Part shown: positions 36,838 through 47,192 of the stretch, in pieces
How positions within the stretch are numbered: position 1 is the stretch's first letter
Layout: the number at the start of each line of letters is the position of its first letter
Assembly (NCBI GenBank): GCA_945643635.1
Contig: CALZFC010000056.1
Location: 1,671,001 to 1,735,000, forward strand
Origin: Allodiplogaster sudhausi
Taxonomy: Eukaryota > Nematoda > Chromadorea > Rhabditida > Diplogasteridae
Reading direction: 5' to 3'
DNA: 64,000 nt
Notes under the pieces: generated by a model
What the model was told of the DNA's origin: nothing
The model's input: the letters and a program-made list of their open reading frames with translations, nothing else
The model's database searches: none
Program-made: the position numbers and the translations under genes

Positions 36838-36891
36838 TTCTTCAGGTATTCTGCCCCCGTTGGTTACGCTGCTCCTCCCTACCGTCGATGA
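36329..36891 (+). CDS. Small secreted cysteine-rich peptide (59 aa, novel)
   Basis: Three exons join in phase: 36329-36343, 36459-36577, 36846-36891. The first five codons (MAPSS) plus exon 2 make a textbook signal peptide (ILLLFIFLLTQLMIHPALA) with cleavage predicted before a Cys. The mature part is about 35 residues with the pattern C-x5-CC-x4-C-x5-C followed by a Tyr/Pro-rich tail (GYSAPVGYAAPPYRR). Five cysteines means one is unpaired or pairs between chains. Intron 2 (36578-36845) is a CT array. A TATA box lies upstream. No family recognised; it could be a cuticle/gland secretion or a defence or signalling peptide. Confidence 0.6.
36586..36838. repeat. CT-rich array in the peptide gene's intron 2
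   Basis: CT, TATCT and TCACTCTTAC variants up to the acceptor TTCAG at 36841-36845. Confidence 0.9.
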
Positions 36892-37330
36892 AAAGAAGCC
36901 TTGGCATTGCTAACACTGCTTCTCACTTAGTCTATTTCCTGTCTGAATACACGATTTACTTCTCTCGCTCCATTTCTATTTGTTGCATTGGATAAAGTTG
37001 CCATGAAAGTGAATTCCACTTCCTTATTTCTGACTGAGCATGGAGGAGAAGTCTAAGAAGAATGCAGATATTTTTGAAGAGTGGCGTCACAAGTTCTGCC
37101 ACTCACAACTTCCACATAAATCGATTGCCTGGGTACCAACTGCCAGTTTTAGAATTGTCAGATAAAAGAATAACTCGCATGCTTAAGCCAGCCGCGCGTT
37201 TAATCTGTCTGAAGTTTTGAACATATTTGGAACACTTCTTCGCAACATTGGCGTTGTTGTCACAGGCTGAGAATAAGCTGGAGACATGTGGAGCTCACCA
37301 CATTCGACCAAATCTCGGCAAATATATTGT

Positions 37331-37398
37331 CCGCAAAGGAATTCGAACCCTTCACTTGCAAACAATTAGCAATCACGTTATCCACTAGACCACAGCTC
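37331..37398 (-). other. tRNA-like segment (SINE head or pseudo-tRNA) inside the TIR element
   Basis: On the minus strand it reads TGGTCTAGTGG (A-box-like) and, about 40 nt later, GGGTTCGAATTCC (B-box-like), with a foldable T arm. The acceptor stem halves do not pair, so it is not a functional tRNA. Confidence 0.5.
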
Positions 37399-37641
37399 TG
37401 CTTGGGGAATTATACGATGAGGTTGCAGACAATGTTAGCCCTACCGCTCGAGAGAGATGCAAATTTCAACACATTTATTCAGTCAGTAAAAGGCACGTAA
37501 GCCAACAGTGCTGACATGGGATCATAATTAGCATGGGCCCAGCACTAGAGTCCACAGCAAAATGGGATACGAGGGGGTAAGAATGAGATGCTGGCAGCGA
37601 GAGGCTACTTCTTTTTTTTCTCTGCCTGTGCTATTTCGTTG

Positions 37642-37682
37642 GTGACGAGCAAAAGCACACCGGAGCAGCTTTTGCTCGTCAC
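37642..37682. repeat. Perfect 15-bp hairpin
   Basis: GTGACGAGCAAAAGC (37642-37656) and its exact reverse complement (37668-37682) separated by 11 nt, inside the TIR element. Confidence 0.9.
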
Positions 37683-37924
37683 AACCTGCGCATCCATCTT
37701 TGCATTGTCTCTCCATTTTCGTGCTTGTTCTGACCAAGTGACCACCTCAGAAGTTTGAAACAGGAAGTGCACACAAGCGATTAAGTGATCACGAGCTGGA
37801 TACATGTTCGGAACACATGTGTATTAAGATAGGCTGGCAAATTGCCAATTCTTCTATTGCGAACATGTTCGAAACAAGATTGTTTTGAACATGTTTCAAA
37901 CTTAAGACAGATTAAATGCGCGGC

Positions 37925-38757
37925 AGAAGGTCCGAATGCAAAGAATGGCCTCCGTGGCTATTCTTTTCGCATTAATTCTGAAAAATGAAAGCAACGAGAG
38001 AGTGAGAGAGAGAGCTGTTCATAAAAAGGAGGAAGTACTTTTATCACATCGAATTAGGGTTTGGCGCTCAACTATGACATCACGTCCTCTCCAACACTCG
38101 TATGTTCTCATTCTCTCTCCTCTCAAGCTCCCTTTCCTCCTCCTCCCCTCGTGTGGTCTGCTTCCCCTCCTCCCCTTGTTCTAGACCTCACTCCTTAACG
38201 AACACATCGAGAACTTGTCTCAGCGTATCTCTTCGTGTTCATTACACCCTCGGTCTCAAGATTTCACACTCGCTATTTCTACTTCTCCTCTTATGTATCT
38301 ATTTCGCTTTACATGCTTCTTCACCCTTCCTTCACTGGTTTTCCTAATTAAAATGGAGTAAATATCTTTTTATTTTTGTTGCTGAATAATTATAAAGCAA
38401 TTAAGTTGTCGGGGCAAGTTTTTCGTATTTTTGTAATTTGATCGGACATTTTGGAACTTTTCGAAAGTTCCGAAAGTTCCTGCACCCTTGGTTGTTGGGC
38501 AGTACTGTAGATGCCTGAATATAAATAATATGTACCTTTATATTCTCTTTATGGAAGATATCAAAAAATTTAAATACATTAGACTTGAACTGAAGTGGGG
38601 TACCGAGGTTCACTTACAATTCCTTTTGATATCCAAATAGCTAGCTCATTGACGGCCTCCTGAACTCTCTCTCTCTCTCTCTCTCTCTCTCACATACACA
38701 CACTCTCTCACTCACTCTCTCTCTCACTCTGTCTCTCACTCACTCTATCTCTCTCAC

Positions 38758-38805
<48 letters not shown>

Positions 38806-39755
38806 GCAAGCCGGCTGTCCAACAATCCGGCGGATCAATCGTAGAATTTGAGCACGCTGGCACAAGTTCTGTGAGTAATTCTTTTTTGGATTTTTTTTAT
38901 TATTTTGTGAATACTTTCTTTAGCAAGTTTTTTTTATATTTTGCATGCACTGCAAATTATGAATATTTTTCTTGTATGTACTCAGTCTTTCCTTCATTTC
39001 TCTCAATAACCTTTCAATTTCTATCTATTCTATTTCTGATTTCATTCTATCCCATACCACTTGCATAATCTCGGCATTCTCTTTATCTCTCCAGCTTCTT
39101 CACTTCCATCTCAGAAGCAAAATGCCATTTTAATAACTCTCTTTAATTGACTTTTTCTCATGGAATGGAAGGAGAGTCTGAATCGGGAAGCACGTCATTT
39201 CAAGGAGAGAATGCGGAGGAGGGGAGAAAGTGTGAGAGTAAGTGATAGAGACAGAGAGAGTGAATGGAAGGAGAAGATGGGGGAGGGAGAGAATGTGTGA
39301 GACAGATAGAGTGAATGGAAGGAGAAGGTGGGGGAGGGATAGAGGGGGGAAGAGAGTGAGAGAGGGGAAATGCTGAGGGATATCATAAAATACTGAATTA
39401 GTTAAGTGAAGAAAGAAGACAACTGGAGAAAGATGAATTTCCATCGGTTGTTGTAGAATGGCTTCTTGCTTGCTCCACTGTCCAGAGTTCACCGTTGCGT
39501 TCTCTGCTTTTTCTGTGCTCTATCAAAGGTTCACAACTTCCTTCCACGGTTGCTTATCTCTTTCCACGAAGAAGGGAATTAGCTACTGCTTTCATGCAAC
39601 TATCTCTTCATTCCTTTTTTTTACCTTCCTCTGCATGTTTAGTACACGACTTTCACTGCGAAAACATCCCACTAATAATATTTATTACCCACCTGACTTG
39701 TACATAAAAGATATATGAATTGAACCTACGCACAAATCGAAGACAAACGTTTTAT
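37925..39755. other. Intergenic region; CT arrays
   Basis: AT-rich DNA with a CT array at about 38665-38803 and a GA/GGAAGGAGAAG repeat at 39200-39370 (two copies of a block containing GTGAATGGAAGGAGAAG). No gene recognised. Confidence 0.5.
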
Positions 39756-39998
39756 TGACGTATGTTGGCTTCACATATATATATATTGTTTATTGCACAC
39801 TGAGGCAGAAACATATTTAAATGGAATCGTGGTAGGAAAAAAAGGACGTCAGTGGCATGATCACTATATGCTAGTGAGAGCAAGACAGAAGAAAAAAAAA
39901 CATTATTAAGGGAAAAGGAAAACAAAATATAGATACAACTAGGGCATGAAATCAACGCATAAGCAGAAATATCTGTTGAGTACAAAACAAGGTGAAGA

Positions 39999-40470
39999 TC
40001 ATTGCAAGTAAGCATGGAGTCTGCATTTAAATTGGTTTGGTGTAACAGAGTTGATAACTGTGGTTGGCAGAGCATTCCAGGGGGTCACTATTCGAGAAAC
40101 AAAGCAGTTTTTGTGGACATCAGAGTTAAAAACCGGGAGAGCGAGAAGGTGAGGACGTTCAGAAGAGCGAGTGGAATATCGATTTGGCGGGAAAGAGAAG
40201 AAAGTGGAGGGAGAGATTGGAGTTCTATCCTTTAGAATTTTAAAGACGACAATGAGATCTGCTTGTTGCCTCCTCGATGAAAGGGTCGGCAGGCCGAAGA
40301 GGGTGAGACGCTGCGCGTAGCTTAGCTCTTGCCCGATACGCCGGCACACGCTTCTCGTGAAGTCTCTCTGAACATTCTCAATTGAGTTACATAGTCTGAT
40401 CAATTTTGGATTCCAAACTGTGGAACAATATTCAAGGATTGGCCTAACATACGTAACAAAAAGGCGTTTA
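39999..40470 (-). pseudogene. Frameshifted C-terminal part of the second LINE ORF2
   Basis: Continues the LINE thumb/C-terminal region (VQRDFTRSVCRRIGQ, LTLFGLPTLSSRR, SRIVTPWNALP) after the A-run frameshift, to a stop at 39999. Confidence 0.85.
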
Positions 40471-42783
40471 TAAAGTGAAACGTTTTTTTGATTTAAAAGA
40501 TCTCAGTATATATCCACTTGTGGTGGACGCGCGTGCGCAAACTGTTTTTATATGGTGTTCGAAATCGAGTTTGTCAGAATAAGATACGCCTAAATCGCGG
40601 ACAATTTCGGACTCTGGTAGAATACTCCCGCCTAGGTTGAAGAGGACTGGAGGGTGATGATTACCCAAACGGACAATCACAGTTTTTGAAGCAGAAATAG
40701 TCAAGCTATTGGCAGCGGCCCAGACATGAAGCAAATCAAGTGCTGTTTGAAGCAAAGTGGGATTGTTAATAGTTGATAGCTTAACATCGTCAGCATACAT
40801 GCTTATGGAACAACCTGCTGGGATGATATCTGGAAGATCGTTAATAAAAAGAAGAAAGAGTAATGGACCGAGGCAGCTTCCTTGTGGGACACCAGATGGG
40901 GTGGGATATGGTACTGAGTCAGAGTCTGAAACACGTACGAATTGGGTTCTATCTCTGAGGAAAGCAGAGAGAAACTTTAAGAGACAACCTGAGATCCCAT
41001 AACTCTGTAGTTTTATCATAAGAAGAGGAATAGAAATTGAGTCGAAGGCCTTAGAAAAGTCTATTAGTGCTACGGAAACATAATGTTTCCGATCTAATGC
41101 CTTGTGGTATTCGGTGACAGACTGAAGAAGTGAGAGCTCGCAGGAATGGCGGGGTCGGAATCCGAATTGGGCTGGACTAAGAAGTTTATGTTCGCTTAGG
41201 TACTCCAGTATACGTGTGCAGATTATGCGTTCCATAACTTTTGCCGTTGAGGAGATAAGACTAATTGGTCGGTAGCTAGCGGGATCCGACTTAGCACCTT
41301 TTCGCTTATAAACGGGACGCACTATAGCTGTAAGCCAATGATTGGGGCATTTTCCATGGAGAAGGAACTGGTTGAACAAAATTGAAAGAGGGAGACAAGA
41401 GACAGAAGCGGTTTCTTTCAAGAATGCATATGGAATAGTGTCTGGCGAGGTACTGTTCCTAAATGGAAGACGGCGAAGTACACGGAAGACGATGGATGGA
41501 TGAATATCAACAAAGTCTATGATAGAGGAGGTCCGTTTAGAGACTGGAGAAGGGGAATGGGAGATTGGTTGACTATAGGCAGAAGCAAAATATTCAGCGA
41601 ATATTCTGGCCTTATCTTTGTTTTCGTTAATGTATTGTCCTTTATATACTAACGAAGGGATAGACGGCATATCTTTAATGTGCTCGCTGGCGAAACGGAA
41701 GAGTTTAGCGGGGCTGTTGCTGGAGATTATCGCCTTTTCTAAATTTCGCCTGTTGCAGTCAAGAGCTCTACGCAATTTAGAGTTGGCTCTGCGGAAAGGG
41801 AGATAGCCGATAACATGAATGCGCTTGTAGAGGGAGGCTGCTTTTCTACTCAAAAATGAAATCCGAGGAGGAAAGGAGAGGGCTCGCGCCTTTTGTCTTT
41901 TGAAAGGGACATGGAGATGAATCAATCGGAGGCATTCAGTAATAAAGGTGTTGTAAAGCAAATCAGGGTCTACTTGGTTGCCAAGTGAAGATACCCAATT
42001 AATGGAGGCGAGGGAAGAAGATATAGCATCAAATTTTGTCTTTCGAAACTGGAGTACGTATCGAGAGTTTTGCTGGAAAGAGGAAGCAGTCGCAAACGAA
42101 AAGGAAATAAGGGAATGATCACAGGAAGGGGGTGGTGGATGCACCGTACACTCTTTGACAAAGTCGGGTTTCGTATGAAAGACAAGATCAAGAATGTTGG
42201 AGTTTCTAGTCGGCTGTTCTACGCATTGGAGTAAGCTATTTGATGTATAAAATCGGCAGAGAAGATGCGCTTGGTGGTTAGAAGAAATGTGCGCAGGAAT
42301 GTGAGCATCGGGCCATCCAATCTCTGGTAGGTTAAAATCTCCAACAACAAAATGGACTTGGTCACTATTATCTTGAATTTGGGAGGAAAGATGCTGAAGA
42401 CAAGCAGAGAAATGTTCAGGGCTGCAGCGCGGGCTACGATAAAGACAATGGCAAACAAGCTTCAGTCTGCTATTAATATGGATCATAACAGAAACCGTCT
42501 GGCAGAAAATAGAGAAGCTAAGAGAAGAGAGGAGAACGCAAGGAAAGTTATTCGGGACAAGAATGCATACACCGCCACCGCGTGTGTCGCATATTCTATC
42601 TGCGCGAAAGACTTGATAACAGTGGCGAAAAGAGAGCATAGCATCATTAACAGTTTCAGGCCGAGCCCAGGTCTCCGTGAGGCAAAGAATAGACGATTTA
42701 TAATGTGCAAGAATGGATTCGATAATATTTAATTTTTGGGAAACTGAGCGTATATTTAAAAGCAAAGCAATTGAACTTTTCAT
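40468..42783 (-). pseudogene. LINE ORF2: endonuclease plus reverse transcriptase
   Basis: 771 codons open. Endonuclease: NIRSVSQKLN, LCLTETW, RGGGVCILV, VVGDFNLPEIGW, CDHSLISFSF. Reverse transcriptase: SYRPISLISSTAKVMERI, FSKAFDSIS, PSGVPQGSCLGPLLF and the catalytic YADD (SMYADDVKL). The frame ends early beside a seven-A run (about 40484-40490); the family's C-terminal part continues in another frame. Confidence 0.92.
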
Positions 42784-42885
42784 TTTAGATTTGGCTGGGG
42801 CAAAAGTATGTGACTTGATAGAAACATGTTGGGGAGAGACCTAGGCCCTGCTTATAGAGGGCGTTGACGTATGTTGGCTTCACAT

Positions 42886-43630
42886 GTAGTATTTTAGTAT
42901 ACGCATTAGTAATATTTTACTTGCAGTAAGAGACTTTCATTTTATTTCTTTGCTCTTTTCCACGCTTCCTACGCAATTCGACTCTTTCTCTTCCTCTCAT
43001 GCAATTTTTCAGGCTAATGAATGAAAAATAAAATAAAACTAGTGTGGTTATGGGTGCAATGTTAGGGATAGCGAGTGAGGAAGAGAGAAGAAGAGAGTGA
43101 GGAAGGGAACGAGAGAGAGAAAAGATAGTGAGAAAAAGAGAGAGAAGGAATGAGAGAGAGAGAGAAAGGTAAAGGCAGAAAGGGAGAGAGAAAAGAGATT
43201 AAGGCAGAGAGAGAAAGAGAAAGACTAGAGTAGGTGGGAGGAGTCTGGAATTCTGAATAGGCGTGCCATTTAAGCTGAATGTGAGAAGTAAAAATTCCCT
43301 GGAGTTAGATGCGAGTTTCCTGGCCTTAATGCCCTGAGGAATGAACGCGAAACGGAAGTGGTAGGCGATCCTCTGCTCCCTTCTCCTTCCTCATTTCATT
43401 CACCACTTTCCTCTCTCTCTCTCCACGCCCAATTCGTGCTCTCAAGTTGCTGATAACTTTGAATGTATTTGCATAAATAATCTACAGAGACCTACAGTCT
43501 GTTGGCGAAGTAGACAAATAAATTTACTATGCCTTATTCTTAGGGTCGCTTAACAATATATGCATTAAATGCATTTTATAATTCGGGCAAGTTTTCCGCT
43601 TTGAATGAAAGAGGATCTTGCAGTACTGGA
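42886..43630. other. Intergenic region
   Basis: GA-rich (43070-43230), then AT-rich. No gene seen. Confidence 0.5.
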
Positions 43631-44741
43631 ATGACTGCCTGCAGCCGGGAGACGCTGGCCTTCTCCAGCCTCGACTCCGTCATCCAACGAGCTGTCTTCC
43701 CTATTGCATTCCTCGCCTCTCAGAGTACGGTGGCACTCGTGATCTGTCAGCTGAGCTGGCGCACTAGCCGCAGACTTGTCCGTTTCCCCCCTCCAATTAG
43801 TCACTATGACGTCGCAGAGTGGAATGAACTGGTTAGTTGAAGGTTGTATGTTAAGGGGGGCAGATTCTCTCTCGTCCTTCTCTCGCTCTGCCTCTCCTCA
43901 CTCTTCGTGCTCTCTCTCCCACATGCTCTCTCTACCTTCCATTTCTTCTACAGCGACGAAGCCTACAGGCTAGTGCTGATAACGATTATTCCTGAAGGGA
44001 TCTATCAAGATGACGAGACTTCAAGAATGGAAGAACGTTATGTAGAGGAGAAAGGGGACAGATGAGCTAACGAGAAACATGCCGCATTCTGTTCGATAGC
44101 CTTTGGCGTATAACTATTTATCTCTCTATTTTCCTCTGTCTCTCTCTCTTCCTCTCTTTCTGTCTCTCTCTCTCTCTCCCTCTCTTTCCCTCTCTCTCTC
44201 TTCCCCTCTCCCAATCTTTCCATCTCTCTCTACTTCTCTAAGATTGCAGACGGTTCTACATCCACGGCCTGCTGGGAGTCTTCTCGGCTATCAATGTGCT
44301 CTCTGCCTTCGACTCTTTTCTCACAGCAAGTATTTGCATTCAATTTAGCTCCGTCTCTTCCTACTCTGTTCTACAAAAGGTTCATTTTTCTCTTACGATA
44401 TTATCATTCCAACAATGAACTAGAGGAATTCTTTTCTCCTCTTAGCCATTCTTTCGCCCACACTGCATCTCTCTCCCTCTCTCTCCCTCTCTCTCCCTCT
44501 CTCTCCCTCTCTCTCCCTCTGTCTCCCTCCCTCTCCCTCCCTCTCCCTCTCACTCCTTTCTCTCGCAATAGCCCAGCTATCCTTCACTTTCAATCACACC
44601 TTCTCATTTTCTCTCTCCCTTTTTCTGTCCCCTTCTCTCTCTCTTTTCATCTCTCTTTCTATCATTCTCTCTTTCCCTCTTTCTCCTTCTCTCTTTCCCA
44701 CCACTACCCTTCGCTCTCTCTTACCCTCTCTCTCTTGCAGT

Positions 44742-44798
<57 letters not shown>

Positions 44799-45447
44799 TT
44801 TCCGTTACAGAACGTGAACAGCAGTGCGAAAGAGGTGATAGCATGCATATTTTACTCGTTGGCAGCTGTGATTCTGACTTGTGGAGGAGGCTTCTTCCTC
44901 CACAATCTCCGCAGCACAACAGTCTGTAATGGGAGTGTTCTCCGCTTTCGTATCGAGGTCTTCTTTTCTCTCTTTCACTCTTTCAGAGATTAAGAATGAG
45001 AAATGAAAGACCATGATTTAGATGAATCCGGGTCTGCGATGGAACGAAGTGTTCTTCCAACAGCTGCTACATGCTACTTCCGTAGTTCTCCTCCCTTCCC
45101 TTCTAGTGGCGTTCTCCAACTATCGCTTCTCGCGCTGTCTGCGTCTCCGCCACTCTCACACTCTCTCTTCCGAGTCCCACCTCCTCGTCTCTGACTCTTC
45201 CACTCCTAACAAGTCTTTCCAGTGTCTCCATATTCTAGTTCTCTTTCAAAGCCTAGTGTTCATCTCGTGCCATCTTTCTTCTCTGCTTCCTCTCCTCGGT
45301 AGATGGTTTGATTCAAATGGTACTCTTCTAGCTGCTCTTCTCCCACTCTTCTCCTTCATTTTACTGGCTGGCAAAGCACTAAATTTCGCACTTCTATCTG
45401 CTACTTGGTTGCAGATGGAAAAGATGGGTCTCTTGCCAGTTCAGTGA
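43631..45447 (+). CDS. Predicted multi-pass membrane protein, possibly 7TM receptor (incomplete model)
   Basis: Supported coding blocks: 43631-43831 (FPIAFLASQSTVALVICQL), about 43955-44030 (YRLVLITIIPEGIY), 44250-44325 (FYIHGLLGVFSAINVLSAF), 44811-44957 (EVIACIFYSLAAVILTCGG), and 45022 onward with three more hydrophobic segments (HATSVVLLPSLLVAFSNY, LHILVLFQSLVFISCHLSS, LAALLPLFSFILLAGK). That gives about seven membrane segments, in the spacing of a GPCR, but I see no diagnostic DRY or NPxxY motif. The joint 44325/44811 requires a GC donor (GCAAGT at 44326). The first two exons do not join in phase, so an exon or boundary is missing. CT arrays fill the introns. Confidence 0.45.
44110..44810. 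repeat. CT arrays in membrane-protein introns
   Basis: Nearly continuous CT/CCCT repeats at 44118-44235 and 44466-44806, interrupted by the exon at 44250-44325. Confidence 0.9.
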
Positions 45448-45591
45448 TCTACTTGGTTGCAGATGGAAAAGATGGGTCTCTTGCCAGTTCAGTGATCTAC
45501 TTGGTTGCAGATGGAAAAGATGGGTCTCTTGCCAGTTCAGTGATCTACTTGGTTGCAGATGGAAAAGATGGGTCTCTTGCCAGTTCAGTGT
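45401..45591 (+). repeat. 48-bp tandem repeat, four copies, essentially identical
   Basis: Unit begins CTACTTGGTTGCAGATGGAA and contains AAGATGGGTCTCTTGCCAGT. Copies start at 45401, 45449, 45497 and 45545. Each copy holds a TTGCAG acceptor-like site and a CCAGTTCAG donor-like site 24 nt apart. Confidence 0.97.
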
Positions 45592-45871
45592 TCTCTTCGG
45601 CTCGCTTCTTTTTTCGATAACTTTTGTACTCTTCCTAGAATATTATCATCTGCCATTGGGCTTTTCACATTTAATTAGTGTGATCTCATTGATACATTTA
45701 GATGGACATTTCAATTTCGCCTGTTTCTCGTTCGTCCGATCTCTCACTCTCCACAATTCGATGTATATTCCACCCTTTTTTAACTTTCGGCTGGATTATT
45801 TATAACTTTTTATATTTTTTCCTGCATTCCTGTCCCCATTTTTGTGTGGAAAGATCTCGCATTAAATTAAG

Positions 45872-46093
45872 CTTTCTGGTTCTGAGAAAACTGATGAAGA
45901 TTGTATTGCCACTGAACTGATCGCAAAGCATTTCTCTTTTTATCCTGATCCTCGCAACATTCCTGAGGTAATGAATATTTGCTCGAGGATAATCATCCTT
46001 CAAGACTGAATTTACCGGCTTCTTTCCAAATTGTAGGAACCGGAGTCGCTTGAAGAGAATGCTTGTCGTCGGGTTCTTTCCACTTCTAATTGA
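45872..46093 (+). CDS. Two 3'-terminal exons of a + strand gene
   Basis: 45872-45967 (32 codons, SGSEKTDEDCIATELIAKHF then YPDPRNIPE) and 46037-46093 (EPESLEENACRRVLSTSN-stop) join in phase. They could be the cytoplasmic tail of the membrane protein upstream, joined from a CCA/GTTCAG donor in the 48-bp repeat, or belong to a separate gene. Confidence 0.4.
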
Positions 46094-46214
46094 GTCAGAA
46101 AAAATGATGTAAGTAATCTCGTCTTGTTTCTCGTCCTTCGTAAGCTCTTTTTCGGCTCTTTTTTCAGCACAGAAAAAACTGCATTTGTTCAGCCCTAAAA
46201 GTCTTATGTTTTAG

Positions 46215-46296
46215 TGCCATTCAAAATCGTTGCGTCGACTACCAAGACGAATTCCAGCAAAATTGCAGAGGTCGTTATCTGGAGAAGCAGTCAAAT
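46215..46296 (+). CDS. Possible isolated exon
   Basis: Between a TTTTAG acceptor and a GTAAGA donor, one frame reads AIQNRCVDYQDEFQQNCRGR followed by YLEKQSN. It looks coding but has no in-frame partner that I can identify. Confidence 0.25.
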
Positions 46297-46682
46297 GTAA
46301 GAGAAAGGCAAGAGGAAGAAATCAACACAGAAGGAAGGGCGTCTCCAATGTTCTATGCAGGAAATTTTTCATTCATAAATGACGACTTTTTTCTTTCATT
46401 GATGTCTATTGGATTCTCTCGACTGTTTCAGTACATCCAAGTAGATGGAGAGAGGGCGACATAGAGGAAGTGAAACGAAGGAACGATATAGAGAGAGAAA
46501 TAGAAAGATAGAGACAAAAAGAATATGTGAAAGATAGAGAAGATAGAGAGAGAGACGATAGAGAGAGAGAAGTTAGAGAGAGAAAGACTATGGGAGAGAG
46601 AGAGAAAGACTATAGGAGAGTAAAAGCATGATCGAGGGAAAGAGAAAAGATAGAGAGAGAAGGACTATGGGAGCGTAAAAGC

Positions 46683-46714
<32 letters not shown>

Positions 46715-47085
46715 AGATAGAGAGAGAAGGACTATGTGAGAGTAAAAGCGAGAGTGAAGGAAAGAGAAAAGCTTAGAAGTGCAGAGAGCGGTGTGTGAGA
46801 TAAAGAGGAATGGTGAGTTTGAGGTGTTGTTGTCCTTGAGGGACACTGACTGCAAATGGGGTCAACAGTAGGCAGACAACCACCCCCTGGCACGCCAGAG
46901 AGAGTGAGAGGGAGAAAGAGAGCGAGCGAGAGAAAGAGGGAGAGAGAAAGAGGAAGAGCTAGGAAGAGAGAGAGAGAAGAGTGGGGAGAGGAGTGTTGGG
47001 GGAACGGAGAGATAGAGAGTAGAAAGATTATTAAGGGAATGCACTCTCGACTTGACAGTGGTGTGAGAAAACCAGAGAGAGAGAA

Positions 47086-47129
<44 letters not shown>

Positions 47130-47148
47130 TGAGAGAGAGAGAAAGAGT

Positions 47149-47192
<44 letters not shown>

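Larger units (their letters stand above)
37191..37924. mobile_element. Non-autonomous TIR element (734 bp)
   Basis: The left end GCCGCGCGTTTAATCTGTCT and the reverse complement of the right end GCCGCGCATTTAATCTGTCT match over about 36 bp with few differences. Subterminal GAACATGTT-type palindromes recur (37802-37820, 37861-37870, 37887-37896). No transposase and no clear target-site duplication seen. Confidence 0.75.
39778..42863 (-). mobile_element. Second LINE (CR1-like), 5'-truncated, with 22-bp TSD
   Basis: Minus-strand element flanked by perfect direct repeats TTGACGTATGTTGGCTTCAC+AT at 39756-39777 and 42864-42885. Its 3' end (low coordinates) carries an AATAAA and an (AT)n tail; its 5' end stops about 80 bp before the endonuclease ORF, so ORF1 is absent. 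Confidence 0.95.

Noticed and set aside
37331..37398. tRNA gene on the minus strand
   Set aside because: A- and B-box-like motifs and a T arm are present, but the acceptor stem halves do not pair and the anticodon loop lacks the usual T at position 33.
45401..45591. CRISPR-like array
   Set aside because: Units are contiguous with no spacers, four copies only, in a eukaryotic gene; it is a simple tandem duplication.
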